A stretch of DNA of 64,000 bases. Source: Photorhabdus noenieputensis (GTDB lineage Bacteria > Pseudomonadota > Gammaproteobacteria > Enterobacterales > Enterobacteriaceae). The stretch lies in assembly GCF_018448935.1 (NCBI RefSeq), contig NZ_RCWC01000003.1:62001-126000 (forward strand), written 5' to 3'. This document shows positions 9,703 to 23,200 of the stretch, piece by piece. Position 1 is the stretch's first letter. Each line of letters begins with the position of its first letter. Made by a program: the position numbers and the translations under genes. The notes beneath the pieces are model-generated. The model had not been told where the DNA came from. It saw nothing but the letters and a program-made list of their open reading frames with translations, and made no database searches.

Positions 9703-9731
9703 TTGACATTGTATACTATGCGATCTATTTT
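9703..9731 (+). promoter_or_regulatory. Putative sigma-70 promoter upstream of the 56-residue ORF
   Basis: TTGACA (9703-9708), 17-base spacer, TATTTT (9726-9731; 4 of 6 to consensus). It would start transcription near 9738, giving a leader of about 95 bases before ATG 9832. Confidence 0.45.
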
Positions 9732-9831
9732 CTATTTAATTTTAGTGAAAATATTTTTATTGTTGGACTGCTTATGTGATTGGCAGAAGCTACAGTAAAG
9801 GCATTTTACCTATTAAAAAAGGGTTAAAATA

Positions 9832-10002
9832 ATGATGTTTAATAATGAGTTAGAATTTTCGAGTCATGAAATGAACAATGAAGAATTAGATACAAAAGTT
9901 GACTTTGCTAATCCTTATGCGTTGCTGGCTAGGGGAGATAAATTTCAAAGTATTATAGGAGGGTGCTATTGTTTCACCCAGCAAGCAAGGCAATACTATT
10001 AA
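9832..10002 (+). CDS. Candidate double-glycine leader peptide precursor (56 residues)
   Basis: Short ORF with two adjacent ATG codons (9832, 9835). The product has an acidic N-terminal half (NNELEFSSHEMNNEELD) followed by NPYALLARGDKFQSIIGG and a 12-residue tail, CYCFTQQARQYY. Hydrophobic residues at -7 (Phe) and -4 (Ile) before Gly-Gly fit the double-glycine leader pattern of bacteriocins and other processed peptides. The tail would be a core with two Cys and three Tyr. A consensus -35 lies upstream. No C39-peptidase transporter, radical SAM or other maturation enzyme is seen nearby. The next gene is the GlbB-type dioxygenase, 335 bases downstream. It could also be an attenuator-like leader for the glb operon, or non-coding. 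Confidence 0.4.
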   Translation: MMFNNELEFSSHEMNNEELDTKVDFANPYALLARGDKFQSIIGGCYCFTQQARQYY

Positions 10003-10337
10003 GACCATTAATTCACTCAAAAAACGGTTATTATCATATAGCAGGTTTGTCTAACAGACTATTTATTTAAAACTATCTCTCTCATTTATCTAGCAATATT
10101 CTTTACTATCTGATTTGTCAGAAATTGATTGATTGATTTTGTAGATCGACAAAAAGCATGGCAATGTTGTTGCACTGACTATGCTAAATCGAGATATTCT
10201 TAATAGATGTTTTTTAAAACCATCAAATATAACTAAATAATTTTTTGAGCTAATTAGTATTAACTGGTTTTTCCTAAGATATCGTAATTATTTTAATACG
10301 GTGTCATTTTAGTTCACCCTAATAAAGAGATATTATA
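10003..10337. other. Untranslated region upstream of the glb operon
   Basis: 335 AT-rich bases between the short ORF and glbB. It presumably carries the glb promoter, but no clear -35/-10 pair stands out. I found no regulator gene next to the cluster and no convincing operator. Confidence 0.4.
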
Positions 10338-11135
10338 ATGGGCTGGAATATATTTATTAACGCACCAGAGAGTTACCGTCTTACTACCGCACATATCCGC
10401 AACAGCTTGCACCAACAAGGGTTTGCCACTTTCAATGCCACTGATCTTGACCTTTCTGACAGTGAAAAAATCGATCTTATCTCTCTCTGTGAATTATCGA
10501 AGTCACTGCCGTTAGATCGATTTGGTGAAGGTGGACGTCACCGCAGTTATTGTGAAGGAGTATGGAGCCGTGAAACAGAAACTATTGATTGGAAAACCGG
10601 TTATCAGCAGCCTGATGGTAGCATAGGGATTGATTATCATCAGGGAAGTGAATATCAACCTGAATTTGGTGGTGTGGTACGTAAATTCCTGCGCATGCCT
10701 GACGAGATACTGAATAAAGGACTACTTAATAAACTCATTTGGCACGATCTGAGTCTAACCGGCATGGCAGAGCATTATTCCCATTTACTGTGTGGTGTAC
10801 ATCTGATCCGAATGCAGGCACTACCGGGTAAACCGGCAAAAATTACGCCTAACTGTTTCCATCGTGACGGTCAGCCGTTCACCGCTGTACATTTGATTGA
10901 ACGTTGCAATGTCGAAGGCGGTGCAACACATATCGCGCCCCCTTATTATGCTAATTGCCAGCTTGAATCAGTACCTGCTCATGAAATAACTCGCTTTCTC
11001 CTTAATGATCCCCTTGATAGCTACATCATCGATGATGCAGCGATTTGTCATTACATCAATCCGGTAATTTGCGATGAAAACGCCAGTGTTGGAGTCCGTA
11101 CTATCATTCTGATTGATTTCACCCCACTCGAATAG
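10338..11135 (+). CDS. glbB: 2-oxoglutarate/Fe(II) dioxygenase, GlbB-type L-lysine 4-hydroxylase
   Basis: 265 residues of the 2OG-Fe dioxygenase family that also contains amino-acid hydroxylases. The iron triad is visible as His175-Arg-Asp177 (FHRDGQPF) and His238 (AICHYINP), with Arg254 (GVRTIIL) placed to bind 2-oxoglutarate. It stands directly before the large NRPS-PKS gene, as glbB does in glidobactin clusters, where the enzyme makes 4-hydroxylysine (known from the family). The substrate here is inferred from context. First gene of the glb-like operon. A weak RBS (AAAGAG) precedes the ATG at 10338. Confidence 0.82.
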   Translation: MGWNIFINAPESYRLTTAHIRNSLHQQGFATFNATDLDLSDSEKIDLISLCELSKSLPLDRFGEGGRHRSYCEGVWSRETETIDWKTGYQQPDGSIGIDYHQGSEYQPEFGGVVRKFLRMPDEILNKGLLNKLIWHDLSLTGMAEHYSHLLCGVHLIRMQALPGKPAKITPNCFHRDGQPFTAVHLIERCNVEGGATHIAPPYYANCQLESVPAHEITRFLLNDPLDSYIIDDAAICHYINPVICDENASVGVRTIILIDFTPLE

Positions 11136-11258
11136 AGTGACAGGTGTTCCCAGTAGCGCTTTTGCCATGAAAGTGGCTGACAACCAAGAGTGCCAAGAAT
11201 GATAGCTTTTACGGCAATCACTAAGCTGCAAGAATCTTTTTATCTTAGGAAAAATTTT

Positions 11259-14200
11259 GTGAGTAATTATTCAAACACCTTATCGAACATTCCATTCTTA
11301 TTACCAACGCCTGCTCAACGCAGACTATGGCTTATTAGCCAAGGAAATATGGACTCAGCATTATATAACGTGCCATTTTCGCTACGCTTGCGTGGTACGT
11401 TAGATAGGGAAGCGCTTGAAAAAACTATTATTTTTATGATTGAGCGTCATCCGGTATTGCGTTCACAATTTCATGTTCTCAATGGAGAATTGCAGATAAC
11501 ATTGAATCCGCAGTGGCCTGAATTACGTATCAGTGATCTCAGCGATTACTCCTCGGAGGAGCGAGAAACCAAAATACAGTCAATCTGTGATAGCGAAGTG
11601 AGATATTGTTTTAATCTCAGTAGTGATTTGCCTTTTCGTTGTTTATTGCTTCGGCGACAGGAGAACGATCATCAGTTGATATTTACTCTTCACCACATTG
11701 TATTTGATGATTGGTCTACTCACGTTTTTCTTAATGATTTTAGCCATGCTTATAATCAGTATAAAGTCGCTCAACAGCCTAAGTTGGCGACGATTACCTA
11801 CCCGCATGTCAGTGATTCTATAACAGATATTCATATGAATAGCGCTCGTCGGCAACGCTTACGCAGCTATTGGGGAAGACAGCTAGCGGAATTGCCTGAA
11901 CTACATAAATTACCTACAGATCGGCCACGGCTATTGGAACAACGGGGACGTGGCGCGATATATCATAAGTCACTGCCTTTATCTCTCGTTGGACGTATTT
12001 CTAAAATCTGCCAACGTTATGGATTAACACCTTATATGGTGGCGATTTCCGCTTTTGCGGTATTACTGAATCGTTATTCACACGATGACGACATCGTTAT
12101 TGGCAGTCCGTTTGCGAATCGTCACAGTGTTGATGAACATGTCCGCCTTGGCTTTTTTATCAATTTGTTACCGTTGCGTTTTCGCTTTAACGAAGGGATA
12201 AGTTTCAGTGATCTATTGGTCCAAGCGCGCGATATATTACTTGATGCATATGAAAATGCTGATTTGCCGTTTGATGAGATTGTCGATGTGGTACAGCCTG
12301 TGCGTTCTCTGAGCCATCCCCCTGTTTTTCAGATTATGTTTGATTATTTGAAGAGTCCGGGACAAGCATTGCAACTAGATGAGCTAGAAATAGAAGTACA
12401 ATTTATCCATTCTGGCACTGCTAAATATGATTTGACGTTATCGATAGAAGAATCCCCGAATTCACTACTTTGTCTGGTTGAATTTGATACTGATTTGTTT
12501 GATAACCTGACCATTACTCGCATGGTGAATCACTATGAGAAATTGTTGGATACATTGTTAAGTGAACCTGAACGTTCTGTTGCCAAATGTAGCATGCTGC
12601 CGCCAGAAGAATTGGAGGCACTGGCTCGATTCTCCCGGCCGTCAGAACCTCTGCCGGTATTAGAATTTATTTCGGTAGCTGAACGCATCAAGTCACAGGT
12701 GCGTAATAATCCAGATACCCGAGCGATTGTTTGGCGTGATCAACGTTTCACCTATGCTCAACTGGACGAGTACGCACAATGCCTGCTCGCGAAGATGCGC
12801 CAGTGTGGCGTTGGACCGGGTAGCCGGGTTGCAGTATTGATGAGCTACCGGCCAGAAATTGTCATCTCTTTTTACGCAATTCTCTCTGCGGGTGCGGTTT
12901 ATGTGCCGTTGTCCCCCGCTGATCCTCGCTTCGCCGATAAGATAAATGATGCACAGCCAGTACTGATCCTCACTAGTGAACAAGATGCTGTTGGTTTAGC
13001 TGATTTTCGTGCCACTGTGCTAGAAGTTGATGGGCTGTTTCGTCAACCAGCGTTATTGGAAGCGCAACCAATTTGGCCGGTTCAGGAGAGTGATTCCGCC
13101 TATGTTATTTACACTTCTGGTTCAACGGGTAATCCAAAAGGGGTGGAGGTAAGCCACGGTAGTCTGCACGCATCGTACCATGCCTGGTGTCGGGACTATC
13201 GTTTCACCCAACCCGGTGAGCCGGTATCGCTACAACTTGCTGCACCGATTTTCGATCTCAGTATAGGGGATTTCAGTCGTACTCTAGGCTGTGGTGGATG
13301 CTTGGTTATGTGTCCGCGTGAGTGGTTGCTGGATGCCCCTGAAATGCACCGCTTAATGATGAGTGAAAGCGTGACCTTCGGCGATTTTCCTCCTGTGGTA
13401 CTGCGTCAATTAATTCAATTCTGTCAGGATAATGGGCAACGTCTGGATGGATTATCAACACTGGTGTGTGGGGCTGATGTCTGGTTCGGTCATGAGCTGC
13501 ATGCAGCGCAAGCGCTTTGCCGCCCGGATGCGCGTATTCTAGGTTCTTACGGTGTGACGGAAGCCACCATTGACAGCACTGTTTTTGATCCAGAAACACA
13601 TCCATTGGCAGCCGGGCGAGTCATTCCATTAGGCAGGCCGCTGGCTAGCTGTGAGCTGTTCATTGTTGATAAACACCTGCAACAAGTGCCGATTGGCGTT
13701 AGTGGTGAATTATTGATTGCTGGTGTTACCGTAGCGAAAGGATATCTCAATAATCCTCAACTCACGGCAGAGAAATTTATTACCGGCAAATTCGATAGCC
13801 AAGGCCGTTTTGTGGCAGACAGTCTTGTAGCAGAGAATAGTGGTATGCGTTTTTATCGCACCTCAGATATTTGCTGTTTCCTGGCTGACGGCACTATTGA
13901 TTTCATGGGACGCAGTGATCATCAGGTTAAAATTCGCGGTTTTCGCGTCGAATTAGGCGAGGTGGAGAGCGCATTACTGGAACACGCAGACGTGCGCCAA
14001 TGTGCGGTTGTCGCCTGTAATGACAGTACAAACAATAAAGTGTTGGTCGCCTATGTTGTATCATCCGCAGATACTGACAAGTTACGTGGCTATTTATCCC
14101 TGCGGCTACCCAGCCATATGATGCCGCGTGCTTTTGTGTTTCTCGATAAATTACCAACCACCCCCAACGGAAAGGTTGATCGCAAGCGCTTGCAGGTTCC

Positions 14201-17200
14201 AGATTTCTCACTACCAGAAAATCAGGAATCTATGACAGAACCAGCTAACGCCCGTGAAGAACAATTGCTGGCATTATGGAGAACGACATTAGGGGTTCAA
14301 GTCATTGGTACGGAAGATAATTTCTTCTATTGTGGGGGTAATTCATTAATTGCTGCCAATCTGATTACGCAGATCAATAAGACATTCAATGTTCAGCTTA
14401 AACTTTCCGCTATTTTCAATCATCCGACTATCGTCGGGTTAGCCTCGTTACTGGACGATATTGAAAAAAACAGTACTGAAAAGGACGGTGTTGAAAAGAG
14501 CGGCGCGAAACAGAGTGTTGCTGTGCAGCACGTTTCACAGGGCAGTGATTTACTCTCATTCGGTCAGCGCAGTTTGTGGTTGATTGCCATGCAACAGCCG
14601 GATGATTGCAGTTACAACGTGCCTTTCACATTGCGTCTGCATGGTAATCTGCATTTTAGTGCGTTAACGCAGGCGCTGAATGATGTAGTGCAACGTCATG
14701 ATGTATTGCGTACCACATTCTCCAATCAAGTCAGCAAAGTAAATGCGCCGGATGGGACATCCAGTTTTGAACCCAGTCATCAGGTTGCGCCTGAATTAAC
14801 ACTCTCCCTGCGTCAACAAAATATCTCCGGCGGCGAGTCTGCGCTGGCATCGAAATTGCAGGAAGAGATGATGGCAAGTTTCAATCTCGCCAATGGGCCA
14901 CTCATCCGTGCGATACTGTTTACGTTGTCCCCGCAAGAGCATGTGCTTTGTATTACTCTGCATCACATTATTTCCGATGGTCGCTCGCTGGCAATACTTT
15001 TTGATGAGTTACGGCAGTGCTATCAGGCACGTCTGGCCGGTAAAGCCCCCATGCTACCTATGTTAGAAGCAAACTATAGGCATTTCATTAGCTGGCAGCG
15101 TACTCGACTGACTGAGCCAGCAGTACAGCAACAGATTCATTTCTGGCGTCAACAATTAGCGGATACGCCAGCTACTCTGATACTGAATGATATGACTACA
15201 CCAACTGACGAGTCGGCAGCAATAAGCTGTGTTATTCCCCACGTGTATGTTGAAGGTGTAGAGAAACTGGCTCGTGAGCAAAACTGTACACCGTTTATGG
15301 TCTGGTTGAGTTTGTTTGCACTCCTGTTGCGTCAGCAAAGTGGTGAACAAGATCTTATCGTCGGCACACCAGTGTCGCTGCGCACCATACCTGCATGGGA
15401 TGCGCTGATTGGCTACTTTGCTAATACTTTACCGGTACGTATCAATAGCCGTGAGTTGCAAACTTTTCAGCAACTCCTGATGCACACGCGACAGGTTAGT
15501 CTCGACATTCTTGAAAATCGTGATTTGCCGTTCGACTATTTGGTACAAGCACTTAATTTACCTCGTGTGGCAGGTAAAAATCCTGTTTTCCAAACTATTT
15601 TTTCCTGTGAGTTGGATCAACCAAACGATGCAACATTCGGGGGCATGAAGGTTTCAGACGTCGAATTGGGGGCCTATCGCGCCAAAATTGATTTGGAGCT
15701 GGCAATTAACCGTGTAAATGGTCAGGTTTACGCTCACTTTATGGCCATGCCGGGAGTGTTATCTGCCGTCACTCTGGAACGGATGAGTGAGTATTTGCTG
15801 GCGATGTTGCCACAACTCATTGAAAAACCAGATACTGCATTGGCTGATTTGTTGACGGTTAATTCTGACCGTAATGTTCAACCAGAACTCGTTGTTGACA
15901 AGCCACAAGGACTGTTTCAGTTGTTTCAGCAAAGCCTGTCCCGACATAGCGGACATGTGGCGCTGGAAAGTGATGAATTAAGTCTGAGTTATCAGCAGCT
16001 TGATACATTGACGGCCTATGTGGCGCAGCAATTACAACAAGCAGGTGTAGGCCGTGGTGATCGAGTTGGCATTTTGATGGGGCACCATCCACATAATGTC
16101 ACCGCAATGCTGGCAATTAACCGGATCGGTGCGGTATTTGTGCCACTGGCTCCTGATAACGCCGAACCAGCAAATCGATATGTAATTGATAATGCGGAAA
16201 TAAAAGCGATATTGTGCCGAAATGAAACAGCGCCTCTGTGCCAGCGTCTTGGTCTGGCGGCAATTAATATCGATGAATTAGATACAGCCAATGTACCCTA
16301 TATGGCTATGGCGGCAGTCTGTCAGCCGGATGACTGCGCTTACGTTATTTACACTTCTGGATCGACGGGTAAACCGAAAGGTGTTGCTGTCTCCCACCGC
16401 AGTGCCTGCCATAACATTCTGGCAATCCGCGATGAACTGAGGCTTGAACCTTCTTCTCGCATAGTGCAGTACTCTTCACCCGTGTTTGATGTGATGTTGG
16501 GAGAAATTTTTCCAGCGCTTGCAACAGGTGCTTGCGTAGTCTTCGGTAAGAAACAGCAACTGTTGCCTGGCAGTGAGCTGACAGAGTGGCTGGCACATAA
16601 ACAGATTACGCATATGTGGATTGTCCCTTCCGCGTTGGCGATAGTGCCATTAGTACCGCTGCCTAATCTCCAGGTGCTTATCGTAACCGGTGAACCTTGT
16701 ATGCCCGAAGTCGCTCAGCGCTGGTCTGTAGGGCGCAGGCTGATGAATGGATACGGCCCTACTGAATGTGCGATTGTGGTATCCCTTACCGATTATCATG
16801 CCGCAGGACAAAATCTGGTGCTGCGTCCAATGGGCGATGTTCGCTTCTATTTGCTTGATGAACAGAGAAAGCCCGTGGCACCGGGGGAAATAGGTGAACT
16901 TTATTTAGCGGGAACCTGTGTTGCACAGGGCTATCTGGGTATGGATGAAAAAACCGCTGAGGTGTTTTTACCCGATATCTTTGCAACACAATTAAAGGCT
17001 CGCATGTACCGTACTGGCGATATTGTGCGCCAACGCATGGATGGCGCACTGGAGTTTGTTGGTCGGGTTGACCGTCAGGTCAAAATCCGTGGTCACCGAA
17101 TTGAACTGAATGCTGTACGTGCCGCCCTAAGTTCGCTACCGGGTGTACGTCAGGCCGAAGCGCTGGCGATCACCGATAGCCAAGGGAATAAAGAGTTGGC

Positions 17201-20200
17201 GGGATACATTGTTGGTGAAACCAGTCGTAATGAGATCCTGAGTGCATTACGCCAACAGGTGAGTGAAGTCATGGTGCCGACAGCATTGTTCTTTCTTGAT
17301 GCACTGCCTACCGGCATTACGGGAAAAGTCGATCTGAAAGCATTGGCTGAAATGAAACTGACACGCGCCGGTCAGCATCAATCTTCTCCTTTGCCCGCCA
17401 AAGTTGTGTCATCACTTAGCCGCGTTGAGGCTATCTGGCGTGAACTGCTGGAGAGGGATGAGATCGATTATGACGAAAACTTTTTCGATGCGGGCGGCCA
17501 CTCCCTACGGGTCATGGCGCTATTCCAGCAATTGAATGAAGCGTTTGGTAGCGACTTGTCTGTGACCGATCTTTTCGCTCATCCCACCATTCGACAACAA
17601 GCTCAACTACTGGACACGCTATCGCAGCAAAAAACACCGGTTGCAGTCACACCGCTGATAGTCACGGAAAAGACAACCACACCAACGTTGGATGTTCCGA
17701 CTCAAGATAGCAATGCTATTGCGATTATTGGTATGACTGGCCGCTTCCCTCAAGCGCCAGATCTCGACATTTTTTGGCAGCAATTACTGGCGGGTTATGA
17801 TGCCAGTATGGAGTTGTCCGACGAGGAATTGTTGCAACGTGGGGTTGATCCAACTCTGTTAAGTCATCCTCGATTTGTCAGACGAGCACGTTTGCTAGAG
17901 GGTTGTGCGGAGTTTGATGCACGTTTCTTCGGTTATTCATCACGTGAAGCACAAGTGATGGACCCACAACAGCGGTTGTTTCTTGAAATGGCATGGGAAA
18001 CGCTGGAATTATCTGGCTATGGCAATGATAGTACACCGCGTTCAGTGGGGGTCTTTGGTAGCAGCGGCTTCAATTATTACCTGCTGGAAAACGTCATGCC
18101 AAATAAAGACCGGATGCATCTCGACCCTGGTCAGTGGCAAATAGGTAATGACAAGGATTTTATCGCTACACGTACTGCTTACAAGCTGAACCTTAGTGGA
18201 CCGGCTGTCAGTATTGGTACCGCCTGTTCGTCATCACTAACCGCTATTCACTTTGCCTGCGAAAGCTTACGACGCGGTGAATGTGATATGGCATTGGCAG
18301 GCGCTGTAGCACTCGATCCGCAACAGGTTGGCTTTGTCCATGTCAGTGGTGGAATTATGTCTCCAGATGGCCTTTGTCGGCCATTTGACGCTGCGGCCAA
18401 CGGTACAGCCAGCGGCAGCGGTGGTGGGATGATATTACTGAAACGTCTGTCCGCTGCTCTGCAAGATGGCGATACCATCCATGCGGTAATTAAAGGTTCT
18501 GCTGTTAATAATGATGGCGCGCAAAAGGTGAGTTACACGGCACCAAGTATTGACGGCCAATCTTCGGTGATTAAAGACGCGCTGCGTAATGCCGGTGTAT
18601 CACCCGCCAGTATCAGTTATATCGAAGCACATGGTACTGCGACCTCTTTAGGCGATCCGATAGAAGTACGTGCGCTGACTCAGGCTTTTCTGGAACAGTC
18701 TGATGGTGAAATGTTGCCTGTAGGGAGTTGCGCAATAGGTTCTGTGAAAGGAAATATAGGACATATTGATGCTGCTGCCGGTATAGCGGGTGTCATCAAA
18801 ACCGTGTTGGCACTGCGCCATCAGACTTTGCCGCCAAGTATTCACTATCATCAACCCAATCCTGCAATCCACTTCGAACAGACTCCGTTTTCCGTGATCA
18901 ATACAGCATGTCCGTGGCCGCAAACAAATCAACCACGTCGTGCCGGCGTCAGTTCTTTCGGTATTGGCGGCACTAATACGCACCTTATTCTGGAAGAAGC
19001 TCCGCGTCAGCAAGATACCCGTCTATTAGATGACGAACGCTGGCATCTACTGCCAATTTCAGCGAAAACGCCACAAGCATTGATTCAGCAAGGGGAGCGC
19101 TTGGCAGTAGCACTGACTACCTGTCATGAGCCATTAGCGGATATTGCCGGGACTTTGCAACAAGGACGCAGCGTTTTCAGTGAGCGTGCTTTTGTTGTAG
19201 GAAAAGATCGGGAGCAATTGATCAACCAACTACACCGACTATCACCGCAAACTCAGACTGTTAGTCGCAAACAACAGCATCGAGCGGTGATTTTTATGTT
19301 TCCGGGACAAGGCAGTCAATCTATTGAAATGGGTCAATCGCTCTATCTGCGTGATGGAGTATTCCGCCAGCAATTTGATCGCTGTGCTGAACTGCTACAG
19401 CCACACATCAAACTGGATATCAGGCAGTTAATTTATCCACAGTCGGAACGCGATAATGCTATCAGCCGGTTAAATGCGACACGTTATACCCAGCCTGCGC
19501 TGTTTACTGTTGAGTATGCGCTGGCCCGCCAGCTACAAGCTTGGGGTATTACACCGCAAGCAATGATTGGTCATAGCCTCGGTGAACTGGTTGCGGCCTG
19601 TGTAGGGGGTATGCTTGAACTGGAAGATACACTGGCATTGGTAGCCAATCGAGCTGCAATCATGCAGCGCCAACCCACAGGGGCGATGCTGGCGGTACAG
19701 GCATCATCTGAACGCATAGTTTCCCTGGCACCAGAGTGTGAATTTGCAGCCATCAACGGGCCTGAACAGTGCGTGATAACTGGTAGCCATGACAACATTG
19801 CTGTACTGGAAGAACGGTGTAACAAGGCAGGTATTTCTTGCCGGCGACTCACGACATCACATGCATTTCATAGTTCATTGATGGATGATGCCGCACAACA
19901 AATGCGGGAATTCAGCGCAGGCTTCACGCTACAATCCAGTACCATTCCGATGATATCCAATATCAGTGGCAGTTGGTTCAGTGAACAGGATCGCGATAAT
20001 TCTGGTTATTGGGGAGAGCATCTGCGTCGGCCGGTACGCTTCTATGACGGTATTCTTACGTTACTGAACCATCATGACAACCCAATCCTGCTTGAAGTGG
20101 GTCCGGGGAGTGCGCTGACCAGTATGCTGAAAAACCTACAGCAGACAGGTCAAGCTCAGATACTGACCACAATGCGCCATACTCGCCAGCAAAAACCGGA

Positions 20201-23200
20201 TGAAGAGGTGCTGCTCAATACCATCGGGCAGTTGTGGCAGCAAGGAATCGCTATCGATTGGGCTGCATTTGGTCATTCACACAAATTACATCGGGTTATG
20301 CTGCCAGTGTACCCCTTCCAACGCCAACATCTCTGGTTGGAACATCCTGTCACTACATCAGCCGCCATCATAGGTACACAGCGGAGAAAACTACCGACTT
20401 TCACACCATCATCAGATAAAGAGGGAGTCACACGGTTTACTTGTAAGCTAGATGATAATGTCTGGTTTATTGATGAACATCGCATATTCGAGGGGCAAGG
20501 TGTATTACCGGGTACCGGTTGCCTGGAATTAGTGCGTCGTGCTTTTCACGAATTGCAACCCGGTGGCACAGCCACTTTCAGTGAAGTTTACTTCCCCTCA
20601 CCTTTGATACTACCGTCAGGTGTTGAGCGTCAGATACGCATCAGCTTGACTGCTATTGATCGCAGCTTTGCCTTTACGCTGGAGTCTCGCGGTGATGATG
20701 ACATGTGGCAACTCCATGCAAGCGGCAATGTTACTGCCATATGCTCTCCACCAGCAGAGATTGTCTCACCTTATGAGTTGAGTCGGAATTTGCAGCTTGA
20801 AGAAGTTGCAGAGGCACCGGAGCGTTTTAATCAGGCATTTGCTGACTATGGACCACGTTGGCGATGCATTGCAGGTGTATGGATGGGGGATCGCTGTGCG
20901 TTGGCACAGTTGCGACTCAATCAGGCATTTATCGATGATTTGCCTGATATTGCATTACACCCTGCTTTGCTCGACTTGGGCACAGTGTTCTTACATGCCT
21001 GCCTGTTGCCGGGTGATGCTTCAATACCGTTCCATTATGGTTCGCTGACGCTGCATCAGCCATTACGCGCCGAATTTTACAGTCTGGCGGTTGAGACGGC
21101 TCCACGGACTTATGACATAACACTATTTAGTTGGGATGAAAATCAGAATTGCAAGCAGGTGCTGGCTGAAATCCACGGTTACAATTTACGGCAGTTCAAT
21201 TCTTTACCACGCCAGCCAGCACATGAGGTGAATGTAGCACAGTGGTGTCGTTACCCTCGATGGTTGCCGAAGCCGCTAGGCGAAGCAAAACAGAATCGTG
21301 CGCCGTGGCTGATTTTTGGCGCCCAAGCCGCTGAGCTGAATGATTTATGGCAAGCGGCGGTACCCGGCAGTATCGTTGTTGAAGATGCTGATGAATTTCT
21401 GCGACAGAATACCTACCGCTTTAGTTTGCGGAAGGATCAGCCCGAAGATTATCAACGATTGATAGATTGCCTGATACAGCAACAAATGCTGCCAGAACAT
21501 ATTATCTGGTGCTGGACTGCGGCAGGGATTTCTCAACCAGAGGCCGCGTTTGAACAACTGGCGGCTGCAATTAAAGCGCTTACCGGTCATCACAGGGTTT
21601 TTAATATTACCCTGATTTCTCGCGGGCTACAGGCAGCCAAAGTGCTGGAAGCCTGTAATGCCGCCCCCGCGCTTGGTTTGCTCGGAATATTGGCGGCCGA
21701 GTATCCGGGGTGTTCTGCTCGTCATATCGATCTGGATGATGACACTTTTGCTACATATCAATCGCTGATTACGGAACTGTATACGGATATGCAACCGGAA
21801 GAAGCAGCAGAAGGAATTCCGGTTACCAGCATTAAGCTTAAACAAGGTGAGCGTGAATTACAGACATTTACTGAGCTTGATGAGATACCTCGTCGGCAAA
21901 TTCTGCGTGATGGCGGTGTTTATCTGATTACTGGTGGATTGGGAGGTATCGGTCAGTTACTAGCGCGTCACATCAGCAATAAATGCAGTAAGGTTAAACT
22001 TGGTATTTTGAGCCGCCGAGGAGCTAATGCGGCAAGTGAAGCTTTACTCGATGTGTTACGGAATTCTGGTGCTGAAATCATGATGTTGCGCACTGATGTT
22101 GCTGATGGTGCAGCATTAAATGAAGCACTGGCACAAATGCGGGCAAAATTTGGTGCTATCAACGGTGTGATTCATTCAGCGGGTATTGAAGCCAGTGGAT
22201 TGCTGGAGCATGGCACGTCGCAGGACTGGCGGCATGTGATGGCAGCAAAAGTCAGTGGTACACAACAACTGATGACGGCGATTAGTCAGGACCCTCTCGA
22301 CTTTGTTCTGTTGTGCTCTTCACTTGCCTCATTGGTAGGTGGAATGGGTCAGGCCGACTATGCGGCGGCGAACCGTTATCTTGATGCCGTGGCGCACTAC
22401 TGGCGACAGCAGGCTATACCGGTAACGTCAGTTAACTGGGATACCTGGGCAGAAGTGGGAATGGCCGTGAATTATGCTGCACGCCGTCAAGAAAGTGTGA
22501 TCGGCCTCAGTAATCAAGAGGGCTGCGCTATTTTCGATCTGGCTATCGCCGGAATGGCAGCACAGATCGTTGTCAGTAAATTTACTACTGTTCGACGCAC
22601 ACAATTACAGGACTTATCAGTGATATCTGATTCCGCCAGCCCAGAGGAAGCAGTTCGTCAATTGTGGTATGAGCTACTAGGTGAAGAGACGATTCACTTG
22701 GAAGATGATTTCTTCGAACTAGGCGGTCATTCACTGTTGGCAACGCAGATGATTTCCCGTTTGCGTGATCATTTCCAACACTGTTTGACGCTGGCGGAGT
22801 TTCTCGAACAACCAACAATGGCACGTGTTGTCCGTTCACTATCTGACGATAAAAAGAGCCTGGCTCCCGATAATGCCCATATCCGCTACTGCCTGGTACC
22901 AATTAATCACGGCGGTGATGGTAATTATTCACCCTTCTTTTGTGTGCCGGGTATGGGCGGCAACGTTACCCAATTTATGCCTCTGGCAGCGGCATTACCA
23001 CGAGAACTGCCATTTATCGGTATGCAGTATTTGGGGCTTGATGGAAAAACTGCGCCGCACCAATCGGTGGAAGAGATAGCAACACATTACATTGCCTGTT
23101 TGCGCTCAGTACAGAAGCAGGGGCCATATCATATCGGCGGCCATTCATTGGGCGGCAAGGTGGCTTATGAAATGGCACGACAGCTTCATGCTGAGGGAGA

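Noticed and set aside
9832..10002. Assignment of the short ORF to the XyeA/triceptide class
   Set aside because: No radical SAM gene nearby and no WxN-type core; kept only as an untyped double-glycine candidate.
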